Shown: positions 1 to 5,484 of the stretch, piece by piece | Position numbering within the stretch: position 1 is the stretch's first letter | Layout of the letters: every line of letters starts with the position of its first letter | Source of the DNA: Propionibacteriales bacterium | GTDB taxonomy: Bacteria; Actinomycetota; Actinomycetes; Propionibacteriales; Propionibacteriaceae | NCBI GenBank assembly: GCA_030453285.1 | Contig: JAKDKP010000156.1 | Span: forward strand, 1 to 6,193 | Reading direction: 5' to 3' | DNA length: 6,193 bases | Program-made: the position numbers and the translations under genes | Notes under the pieces: model-generated | Databases searched by the model: none | What the model was told of the DNA's origin: nothing | What the model saw: only the letters and a program-made list of their open reading frames with translations

Positions 1-217
1 CGACGAGTCCAATGTCAACACTGCCACTCTGGTCGGCTACCGGGGGACCGCGATCACCGCCATCCCGGCCGACGGGTATGGGGAGGTCAGCGTCGTCGCC
101 TCCGGCCACATCACCAAGCTCAATGCTCGATCGGCCGAGCCGATCACTGCCGGCACCGCGGTGGAGATCACCGCCATCCTGTCGGCCACCTCGGTGCTGG
201 TGGTCCCCTTGATCTGA
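1..217 (+). CDS. NfeD-family protein, C-terminal OB-fold domain (5' partial)
   Basis: The reading frame is open from base 2 to the TGA at 215-217 and gives 71 residues, with the start outside the window. The visible part has the pattern of the soluble C-terminal NfeD/YuaF domain: an opening 'LVGYRGTAI' strand, a central 'GEVSVVASG' strand turn, an 'AEPITAGTAVEI' segment and a closing hydrophobic 'SVLVVPLI' at the very C terminus. In this family the domain is a small OB-fold beta-barrel, usually behind several membrane segments, and it is known to partner flotillin or stomatin proteins encoded next door. The next gene is indeed a flotillin, 92 bases downstream on the same strand, which strongly supports the call. 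Only the family is claimed; the membrane segments and any protease domain that would separate short from long NfeD types lie upstream. A different OB-fold protein is possible but less likely given the neighbour. Confidence 0.8.
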   Translation, partial: DESNVNTATLVGYRGTAITAIPADGYGEVSVVASGHITKLNARSAEPITAGTAVEITAILSATSVLVVPLI

Positions 218-309
218 CCTGCCCGACCTGACTCGTACGCATCGACCGCTTGACCCCTCGTACCCGCCCCGGCGTCCGCCGACCGGCCCGCTGAAAACAA
301 AGGAATCTG

Positions 310-1881
310 ATGGATCCCAGCAATCCGATCGTGATCGTGATCGCCTTGGTCGCGATCATCGTCCTCGTCATCGCCCTGATCTTCTCGCGAATGAAGGTGG
401 CCGGCCCCAACCAGGCGTTCATCGTCACCGGCCGTGGTCGCAAGGCGGTCAAGAATCCCGAGACCGGACAGATCTCGTCCGACCTGTCGGGCCAGAAGGT
501 CGTCATGGGCGGCCGCGTCTTCGTCGTTCCGTTGGTCCAGAAGTTGCACGTTCTCGACCTGTCGAGCCGTCGCATCATGGTGCAGATCCGTGGTGCGGTG
601 TCCGGACAGGGGGTGAAGCTGAACCTCGACGGTGTCGCCATCGTCAAGGTCGGTGGCAATGAGGATTCCATCCGTGCCGCCGCACAGCGGTTCCTCAGCC
701 AGCAGGACGAGATCGAGACCTTCACCCAGGAGACGCTGGCCGGCTCCCTGCGCTCCATCGTCGGTTCGCTGTCGGTCGAGCAGATCATTCGCGACCGGGC
801 CGCCTTCGCGCAGCGCGTCGCCGATGAGTCCGAGACCTCGCTGACCGGTCAGGGTCTGGTGCTGGACACCTTCCAGATCCAGGACATCACCGACGACGGC
901 AGCTACCTGTCCGACCTCGGTCGTCCCGAGGCGGCCCGGGTCGGTCAGACCGCATCGGTTGCCGAGTCCGCCGCCCGTCAGGCGGCCGAGCAGGCCCGGT
1001 TGGCTGCCGAGCAGGAGATCGCGATCTCCGAGCGTGCCCTGGCCCTGAAGCGATCCGAGATCAAGGCCGAGACCGATGCCGCTCAGGCCAACGCTGCCTC
1101 GTCGGGTCCGTTGGCCCAGGCCGACCGGGACCAGGCGATCCTCACCGAGCAGGAGAAGGTGGCCGTCCGGCAGGCGGCCCTGAAGGATCGCCAGCTCGAC
1201 ACCGAGGTCCGCAAGCCGGCCGACGCCGAGCGGTACCGCGTCGAGGCCGAGGCCGAGGGTCGTCGGAATGCGGAGATCAAGGAGGCCGACGCTCGTCGTG
1301 CCGCCGCGATCGCCGCCGCCCAGGCAGACGCCGAGACCGCTCGCCTGACTGGTGAGGGTGACAAGTCCCGCCGTACGGCCCTGGCTGATGCCGAGGCCAT
1401 TGAGGGCGAGCGTCGCGGTGAGGCCGAGAAGGCTCGTCGTGTCGCCGAGGCCGACGCCGTACGAGCCGAGGGTGAGGCCGAGGCTGCCGCGATTCTGGCC
1501 AAGGGCCAGGCCGAGGCCGAGGCGATGGAGAAGCGCGCTGCCGCCTACGCCAAGTACAACGACGCCGCCGTGCTCCAGATGCTGGTCGAGGTGCTGCCGC
1601 AGATGGCCAAGGAGGTCGCCTCGCCGATGGGGTCGATCGATCAGCTCACCGTGGTGTCGACCGACGGCGCCGGCGCCCTGCCCAAGCAGGTCACCGACAA
1701 TGTGGTGCAGACGATGGAGATGCTGAAGAACACCACCGGCGTCGACCTGCAGAAGCTGGTCAGCAAGTTCGCCGGTCTGGACGACTCGGTGTCCAACCAG
1801 ACACCGGCCGGCGGTGGCGCCACCGTCAGCCCCCAGCAGGCCTCGCCCGACACCACTCCGGTCACCGGCGAGGTGGAGTGA
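310..1881 (+). CDS. Flotillin-like SPFH/Band 7 domain protein
   Basis: A 523-residue membrane scaffold protein of the flotillin (FloT/YuaG) type. Residues about 7-25 form one hydrophobic N-terminal anchor. Residues about 30-205 are the SPFH/Band 7 domain, ending in the flotillin-typical 'LDTFQIQDITDD' at 185-196 and 'LGRPEAARV' at 203-211. Residues about 207-415 are an Ala/Glu/Arg-rich coiled coil with repeated EA dipeptides and the family signature 'VRKPADAERYR' at 300-310. A conserved C-terminal region follows ('YNDAAVLQMLVEVLPQMAKE', then 'GSIDQLTVVS' at 441-450), and a disordered Ser/Thr/Pro tail from about 495. Length is close to other bacterial flotillins. Start ATG 310 has AAAGGAA at 299-305 about four bases before it, and the anchor begins at once, so the start is secure. 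Flotillins oligomerise at the membrane and organise microdomains with their NfeD partner, here the gene upstream. What cargo it organises in this organism cannot be read from the sequence. Confidence 0.95.
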   Translation: MDPSNPIVIVIALVAIIVLVIALIFSRMKVAGPNQAFIVTGRGRKAVKNPETGQISSDLSGQKVVMGGRVFVVPLVQKLHVLDLSSRRIMVQIRGAVSGQGVKLNLDGVAIVKVGGNEDSIRAAAQRFLSQQDEIETFTQETLAGSLRSIVGSLSVEQIIRDRAAFAQRVADESETSLTGQGLVLDTFQIQDITDDGSYLSDLGRPEAARVGQTASVAESAARQAAEQARLAAEQEIAISERALALKRSEIKAETDAAQANAASSGPLAQADRDQAILTEQEKVAVRQAALKDRQLDTEVRKPADAERYRVEAEAEGRRNAEIKEADARRAAAIAAAQADAETARLTGEGDKSRRTALADAEAIEGERRGEAEKARRVAEADAVRAEGEAEAAAILAKGQAEAEAMEKRAAAYAKYNDAAVLQMLVEVLPQMAKEVASPMGSIDQLTVVSTDGAGALPKQVTDNVVQTMEMLKNTTGVDLQKLVSKFAGLDDSVSNQTPAGGGATVSPQQASPDTTPVTGEVE

Positions 1882-1922
1882 GGCCCGCGCTCGCCGGCGG
1901 CTGAACAACAGCTGCCCGCTCA

Positions 1923-1960
1923 CCGGACCCCCGTCGTTCCTCGGAGCGGCGGGGGTCTGG
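1923..1960 (+). terminator. Hairpin terminator after the flotillin gene
   Basis: The two arms pair through 17 positions (1923-1939 with 1944-1960), including three G-T wobbles, and close on a CTCG tetraloop at 1940-1943. The core is GACCCCCG (1926-1933) against CGGGGGTC (1950-1957). It begins 41 bases after the flotillin stop. No T-tract follows, as is common for actinobacterial hairpin terminators. It would close the nfeD-flotillin unit and separate it from the peptidase gene. Confidence 0.7.
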
Positions 1961-2009
1961 CGTCTGACCGACAGCGTCGGTGATACTCGCCAGGTTGTGC
2001 CGTGATACC

Positions 2010-2049
2010 GATCGGGGCAGCGGGAATGCGATTTCCCGCATCCCCGGTT
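2010..2049 (+). other. Interrupted hairpin in the leader/promoter region of the peptidase gene
   Basis: The inner stem GCGGGAA (2020-2026) pairs with TTCCCGC (2033-2039) around a six-base loop. After a 2x2 internal loop, GGGG (2014-2017) pairs with CCCC (2042-2045), and pairing continues weakly to 2010/2049 through wobble pairs. It lies between the flotillin terminator and the peptidase start. It could be a leader RNA structure, a DNA operator or a second terminator; the sequence does not decide between these. Confidence 0.4.
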
Positions 2050-2059
2050 CGTGGGTCTT

Positions 2060-2074
2060 CCGCGGCAGCCGCGG
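2060..2074. repeat. 15-base perfect inverted repeat
   Basis: CCGCGGC at 2060-2066 and GCCGCGG at 2068-2074 are exact reverse complements around a single central A. A one-base loop does not fold well as RNA without opening inner pairs, so the symmetry may equally be a dimeric-protein binding site. It sits 66 to 80 bases before the ATG of the peptidase gene, where an operator or promoter element would be expected. Confidence 0.4.
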
Positions 2075-2101
2075 CTGACGGTACCTTGACCGCACCCGAG
2101 T

Positions 2102-2121
2102 GCGTCTCGATGGCGAGACGC
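2102..2121 (+). promoter_or_regulatory. 8-bp hairpin immediately before the peptidase ribosome binding site
   Basis: GCGTCTCG (2102-2109) and CGAGACGC (2114-2121) are perfect complements around the four-base loop ATGG. The stem ends three bases before the Shine-Dalgarno sequence at 2125-2131. A second smaller hairpin, CGCAC (2091-2095) with GTGCG (2100-2104), shares bases 2102-2104 with it, so the two full stems cannot both form. This arrangement is seen directly; a role in mRNA stability or translation control is inference. Confidence 0.45.
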
Positions 2122-2124
2122 CGT

Positions 2125-2131
2125 GAAAGGA
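2125..2131 (+). promoter_or_regulatory. Ribosome binding site that fixes the peptidase start at 2141
   Basis: GAAAGGA lies nine bases before ATG 2141. The frame is open further upstream to a GTG at 2123, but that GTG overlaps this site and has no Shine-Dalgarno sequence of its own. ATG 2141 is therefore preferred. Confidence 0.75.
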
Positions 2132-2140
2132 CATTCCCCC

Positions 2141-4033
2141 ATGTCTGAGAAATCCCCCAGAAATGTCGGGCGAGGTGTGGTGCGTCGAGCACTGAGCGCC
2201 CTCACCGTCGCCGGCCTCTTCGGCGGCCTGCTGGTCGGTGGTGTGGCGGCTTCGCCCACCGCTGCCGAGGCAGCCCCGAAGTACGACGAACCCCGCGTGG
2301 AGAATCTCGCGCCGGCCGCATTGGTCAAGCAGAAGCTGAAGTGGGGAGCGTGCTCGTTCCCCGACCAGCTTCCGGAAACACAGAAGAAGCTGCTGGCGGT
2401 GAAGAACCTGTCCTGCGCCACGATCACCGTGCCGCGTGACTGGAAGCATGCCAAGGACGGCAACACCATCACCGTTCAGGTGAGCCGGGTCAAGGCAGCC
2501 AAGGCCAATCAGCGCAAGGGCATCATGTTGCTCAACCCCGGCGGTCCGGGCGGAACCGGTCTGCAGTGGGGCCCGGCGATGGCCCTCCGGTCGCCTGACC
2601 TGAACAACACCTACGACCTGATGGGCATGGACCCACGCGGCGTCGGACAGAGCACACCGTTGATCTGCACCTACCGCACCGATGGCGAGACCCAGGTCCA
2701 GCAGGCCAAGGACTTCGCCGGCGGCTGCCTGGACAATCCACTGACACCCTTCATCACCACCAGGCAAACAACGCTGGACATGGACTTCATCCGGTTGCTG
2801 ATGAAGGAGAAGAAGCTCAACTACATCGGATACTCGTACGGGACGTGGCTGGGCGGCTCGTACGCCGCGACCTTCCCGTCCAAGACCGAGCGCTTCCTGT
2901 TGGATTCCTCGGTCGACATGTCGACCACGACCTTGGAGTCGACCTGGGACCTGCAACCGCCGAGCCGTGATCGGCAGTTCCAGGACATGATGCTGCCCTA
3001 CATCGCCCGCAACGACCGGATCTACAAGCTGGGCAAGGATCCGATGGAGATCCGCAAGCGGTTCGAGAGCACGGGCGGCTTCGACAACCCGGTGAACCTG
3101 ATGCTCGGCTTCGGCTCGGTCGTCCAGGCCATGTACGACACCTCGCAGTACGAGACGGCAGCCGTCTGGGTGTCTGCCCTGACGCAGGCCGGTGAGGGCA
3201 TGAATGCACGCGTGGACCTCCGGTACCCCTTCGGCGACGAGGCACAGAAGGAGGTGCCCAAGTACGTGGCGTCGTTGCGGACGACGATCAAGGGCTACGA
3301 CATCTCGGCCACGGCGAAGTCTCGGGCCCTCAAGCAGCTCGACCGAGGCCTGGCCAACTACAAGCTGACGGCGAAGGCCAACAACGGTGAGCTGGCCGAA
3401 CAGGAGAAGACCGCGCAGGAGTACGGGGCGTTCGAGGCGATCCGCTGTCAGGATGGCCAGTGGACCACCGACATCGAGACATGGAAGAAGAAGCTGACCG
3501 AGAGCTTCCAGAAGGCTCCGCTGACCGGCATGGGTGCGGCCATCCCGGCCTGCGCGTTCTGGCCGGCCCAGGATGACGGCTTCCCCGAGACCAAGAACAA
3601 GGATCTGCCCGGTGTGTTGTTCGTGCAGTCCGAGTTCGACGCGGCCACCGCGTACGAAGGTGCCGAGGCGTCGATGAAGAAGTTCAAGAAGTCGAAGGGG
3701 ATCGTGATCGACAACGAGGGCTCCCACGGCGCCTTCCCGTACGGCACCGAGTGCGTCGACGCCAAGGTGTTGAGGTTCTTCGACTCCGGCAAGCTGCCGG
3801 CCAAGAAGTGGAATGGCTGCTCGGCCGTTCCGCTCCCGGGTGAGCTGAACACCTTCCACGTGGGCGGAACGATCGACAAGAATGGCAAGCTCCGTGGTTT
3901 CAAGATGGAGTCGAAGGCAGTCAAGGAGGCCAATGCCATCGTTGCCGAGTTCCGCCGCCAGGCGGGGATCGACGTCATCCCCACCGGCGAGGAGGAGCCG
4001 GCGGTGATCGCCGCAGGTCTGCCGGTCGGCTGA
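2141..4033 (+). CDS. Secreted tripeptidyl-aminopeptidase-like alpha/beta-hydrolase (S33 family)
   Basis: A 630-residue exported serine hydrolase resembling actinobacterial Tap/SlpD/SlpE enzymes, which remove short peptides from free N termini outside the cell. The signal peptide has 'RGVVRRALSA' followed by a hydrophobic core at about 18-38, with likely cleavage after AEA (Ala44). Oxyanion-loop motif 'NPGGPGG' is at 132-138 and 'DPRGVG' at 164-169. The nucleophile elbow G-Y-S-Y-G places Ser232; Asp500 lies in 'SEFDAATAYEGA' and His529 in 'EGSHGAFP', so the triad is complete. The C-terminal part around Asp500/His529 matches the TAP-like domain. The mature part holds eight cysteines (71, 92, 176, 196, 436, 471, 538, 560), an even number fitting disulfides. 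It is longer than typical family members (roughly 500-540 residues), with a tail of about 70 residues after Cys560, and is lysine-rich (about 49 Lys). The start is ATG 2141 with GAAAGGA before it. Family is certain; exact specificity (tripeptidyl, prolyl or other) is not. Confidence 0.9.
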   Translation: MSEKSPRNVGRGVVRRALSALTVAGLFGGLLVGGVAASPTAAEAAPKYDEPRVENLAPAALVKQKLKWGACSFPDQLPETQKKLLAVKNLSCATITVPRDWKHAKDGNTITVQVSRVKAAKANQRKGIMLLNPGGPGGTGLQWGPAMALRSPDLNNTYDLMGMDPRGVGQSTPLICTYRTDGETQVQQAKDFAGGCLDNPLTPFITTRQTTLDMDFIRLLMKEKKLNYIGYSYGTWLGGSYAATFPSKTERFLLDSSVDMSTTTLESTWDLQPPSRDRQFQDMMLPYIARNDRIYKLGKDPMEIRKRFESTGGFDNPVNLMLGFGSVVQAMYDTSQYETAAVWVSALTQAGEGMNARVDLRYPFGDEAQKEVPKYVASLRTTIKGYDISATAKSRALKQLDRGLANYKLTAKANNGELAEQEKTAQEYGAFEAIRCQDGQWTTDIETWKKKLTESFQKAPLTGMGAAIPACAFWPAQDDGFPETKNKDLPGVLFVQSEFDAATAYEGAEASMKKFKKSKGIVIDNEGSHGAFPYGTECVDAKVLRFFDSGKLPAKKWNGCSAVPLPGELNTFHVGGTIDKNGKLRGFKMESKAVKEANAIVAEFRRQAGIDVIPTGEEEPAVIAAGLPVG

Positions 4034-4064
4034 CGGCACCCCCGCCACGATCGGGGAACACAAC

Positions 4065-4103
4065 CACGAGCCCGTCCCGGAAAATTTCCGGCACGGGCTC
4101 GTG
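4065..4103 (+). terminator. Nested hairpin terminator after the peptidase gene
   Basis: CACGAGCCCGT (4065-4075) pairs perfectly with ACGGGCTCGTG (4093-4103). After one mismatch, an inner stem CCGGAAA (4077-4083) pairs with TTTCCGG (4085-4091), in practice with the central A/T pairs open as a loop. A short TGTTT follows. It begins 31 bases after the stop codon. The second copy of TTTCCGG at 4106-4112 offers an alternative partner for the inner arm. Confidence 0.85.
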
Positions 4104-4115
4104 TGTTTCCGGAAC

Positions 4116-4158
4116 CTGAACCCGTACCGCGCGCGGGTGTCGGCTGACCCCGTACCGC
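4116..4158. repeat. 15-base direct repeat, period 28, upstream of the wall protein gene
   Basis: Bases 4116-4130 (CTGAACCCGTACCGC) recur at 4144-4158 with one change (A4120 to C4148). The copies start 28 bases apart and lie about 85 to 130 bases before ATG 4245, a fitting place for a regulator binding twice. The first copy also forms a small ACCCG/CGGGT hairpin (4120-4124 with 4134-4138). I do not recognise the motif as a named operator. Confidence 0.45.
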
Positions 4159-4161
4159 AGC

Positions 4162-4191
4162 AAGCTCAAGCCAGTGTCGGAGGGTGAGCTT
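4162..4191 (+). other. 7-bp hairpin in the leader of the wall protein gene
   Basis: AAGCTCA (4162-4168) is the exact complement of TGAGCTT (4185-4191), with a 16-base loop. It lies 53 bases before ATG 4245, between the direct repeat and the ribosome binding site. It may be chance, since seven pairs with a long loop is weak. Confidence 0.25.
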
Positions 4192-4244
4192 CTTTCCGGG
4201 ACTGCCCGCAGTTTTCAATCCCCTTCTCGGAAAGGTTCTGTCCC

Positions 4245-5402
4245 ATGTGCAATGAGGAACACACATCAACTCTCGACCGTCGCGGACTGCTGCGTCTCGG
4301 CGGGCTTGCCGCGGCCGGTGCCGGCGCGCTCTCCCTCGGACTCGGTACGGTGGCGCCGACCGCCCAGGCCGGCGGCCGCACCACGATCTATGGCGCCGGC
4401 GCCTGCGACTGCATGAAGCGATCCCTGCCGATGCTTGAGGACCGGCTGCGTAAGGCGGGCGGCATCGTCCGCGACCTCAGCGGTCTGATCACCCAGGGGG
4501 CCTACTCCACCGGAGTGGCGGCCTCCAAAGGAACCCATGGTAGTGGTGGGGCCATCGACATGGCCTACAGCACTGTCAACACCAACGAAAAAGTGCTGGC
4601 CTGGCGTCGGTCCGGGGTGGCGATGTGGCCCCGGTATCCCTCACAGGGACCCTGGGGCTACCACGGCCACGGCGTCTGGATCGGCTGTCCACACCTGGCC
4701 GGAGGTGCCGCCCGGCAGGTCGGGCAATATCGCGACGGTGGCAACGGGCTCGGCGGACGGGACACATTCCCCCGGCCCGGCTACATCACCTGGTCCGATG
4801 CCCTGGCGCAATGGTCCGGCGGCGGTGACAAGCCGCCCGCGCCAGCGCTGCCGAACTTTCCCGATCCCAGCCCGGAGGTGTTTGCCGGGGCCGGCAAGAA
4901 CCCCGACAAGGTCATCCTGTACGGCATCTCGGACAAGGACCTCGGCGAGCGGCTCCGCGCCCACGGCTTCGATCCGGCGTGGTACGGCGGCAACCTGGTC
5001 TGGCTGCTGGCCGACTTCGCCCGCTCGCTCAGCCATCTGCCCAAGGGGGCCGAGTTGGTGGGGCGTGTGAAGGACAATCCGCCCAATGACATCATCTGGG
5101 CCGACTTCCGCCAGCAGTGGGAGGCCGGCACCAAGGGTGGCTACGGGTCGGACAAAAAGGTGTCGGTCCACTCGGTGCGCGCCATCCAGTCGGGGTTGGT
5201 CAACTTCGGCCACCGGGTCGTCGAGGACGGCATGTACGGCGCGCAGACCCGGGATGCCGTCCGGGCCTGGCAGATCAGCAAGCGGGGTGTGCCGGCCAAC
5301 AGCCCGGCAGCCAGTGGCATCGTGAACCTGTCCGACGCGATGTACCTCAACTTCGCCAGCGGCCCGCAGCCGCGCGGCGTCCGCACCCGGCACAGCCTCT
5401 GA
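4245..5402 (+). CDS. Tat-exported M15-like domain protein with C-terminal peptidoglycan-binding domain
   Basis: A 385-residue exported protein probably acting on, or bound to, peptidoglycan. The N terminus is a twin-arginine signal: 'TLDRRGLLRLGG' at 9-20, a hydrophobic stretch to about 36, and AQA cleavage near residue 42. Residues about 46-190 resemble a DD-peptidase/M15-fold domain: 'GTHGSGGAID' (97-105) fits H-x-x-G-x-A-x-D, giving His98 and Asp105 as metal ligands, with a third histidine from 'GYHGHG' (His140 or His142). The usual catalytic Glu of the ExWH motif is not seen near this histidine. A Pro-rich linker spans about 196-210. Residues 220-300 are unassigned. Residues about 307-346 fit a peptidoglycan-binding domain ('VEDGMYGAQTRDAVRAWQ'). 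Start ATG 4245 has GGAAAGG at 4229-4235, nine bases before. It stands alone between two terminators. Hydrolase activity is inference; a non-catalytic wall-binding role is possible. Confidence 0.8.
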   Translation: MCNEEHTSTLDRRGLLRLGGLAAAGAGALSLGLGTVAPTAQAGGRTTIYGAGACDCMKRSLPMLEDRLRKAGGIVRDLSGLITQGAYSTGVAASKGTHGSGGAIDMAYSTVNTNEKVLAWRRSGVAMWPRYPSQGPWGYHGHGVWIGCPHLAGGAARQVGQYRDGGNGLGGRDTFPRPGYITWSDALAQWSGGGDKPPAPALPNFPDPSPEVFAGAGKNPDKVILYGISDKDLGERLRAHGFDPAWYGGNLVWLLADFARSLSHLPKGAELVGRVKDNPPNDIIWADFRQQWEAGTKGGYGSDKKVSVHSVRAIQSGLVNFGHRVVEDGMYGAQTRDAVRAWQISKRGVPANSPAASGIVNLSDAMYLNFASGPQPRGVRTRHSL

Positions 5403-5419
5403 CCCACCCACGCCATCCC

Positions 5420-5450
5420 CGAACGGCCCGGCCCTGTGCCGGGCCGTTCG
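5420..5450 (+). terminator. Perfect 13-bp hairpin terminator after the wall protein gene
   Basis: CGAACGGCCCGGC (5420-5432) pairs without mismatch to GCCGGGCCGTTCG (5438-5450) around the five-base loop CCTGT. It begins 18 bases after the stop. There is no T-tract. It ends just where the -35 region of the next gene's proposed promoter would begin, so terminator and promoter are packed back to back. Confidence 0.85.
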
Positions 5451-5472
5451 GCGTTCGGTCGCGGATTGCGCC

Positions 5473-5478
5473 TAGGCT
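5473..5478 (+). promoter_or_regulatory. -10 element of a probable leaderless promoter for the SDR gene
   Basis: TAGGCT fits the TANNNT form of actinobacterial -10 boxes. It occupies exactly -12 to -7 if transcription starts at the A of ATG 5485, as expected for a leaderless mRNA. No Shine-Dalgarno sequence is present before that ATG. No clear -35 box is visible near 5450-5455. Confidence 0.55.
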
Positions 5479-5484
5479 CGGGCC

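Noticed and set aside
1243..1540. Repeated GAGGCCGAG-like DNA units inside the flotillin gene
   Set aside because: These encode the Glu-Ala repeats of the flotillin coiled coil and are explained by protein composition, not by a separate repeat element.
2082..2114. Sigma-70 promoter for the peptidase gene (TTGACC at 2086, or TACCTT at 2082)
   Set aside because: TTGACC has no acceptable -10 box 16-18 bases downstream, and TACCTT has no -35 partner. Neither is strong enough to annotate.
2123..2140. GTG start at 2123 adding six residues to the peptidase
   Set aside because: The GTG overlaps the GAAAGGA ribosome binding site that is well placed for ATG 2141, and has no such site of its own.
2141..2275. 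Tat signal on the peptidase ('VVRRALSAL')
   Set aside because: The arginine pair lacks the surrounding consensus (S/T before it, F-L-K after it), so an ordinary Sec signal peptide is more likely, unlike the clear DRRGLLR motif of the wall protein.
37..2472. Long open frame on the minus strand (about 811 codons)
   Set aside because: It lies antisense to the flotillin gene, the NfeD end and the start of the peptidase gene, crosses their intergenic gap, and its translation shows no recognisable domain. Long antisense open frames are common in GC-rich DNA.
1862..4063. Long open frame on the minus strand (about 733 codons)
   Set aside because: Antisense shadow of the peptidase gene; it runs through both its terminator and leader and resembles no known family.
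4116..4244. Possible c-di-AMP (ydaO-type) riboswitch before the wall protein gene
   Set aside because: GTCGGCTGACCCCGTACCGC (4139-4158) faintly recalls the 3' consensus of that class, and these riboswitches do precede wall hydrolase genes, but I could not find the other conserved segments or the overall stems. A covariance-model search would decide.
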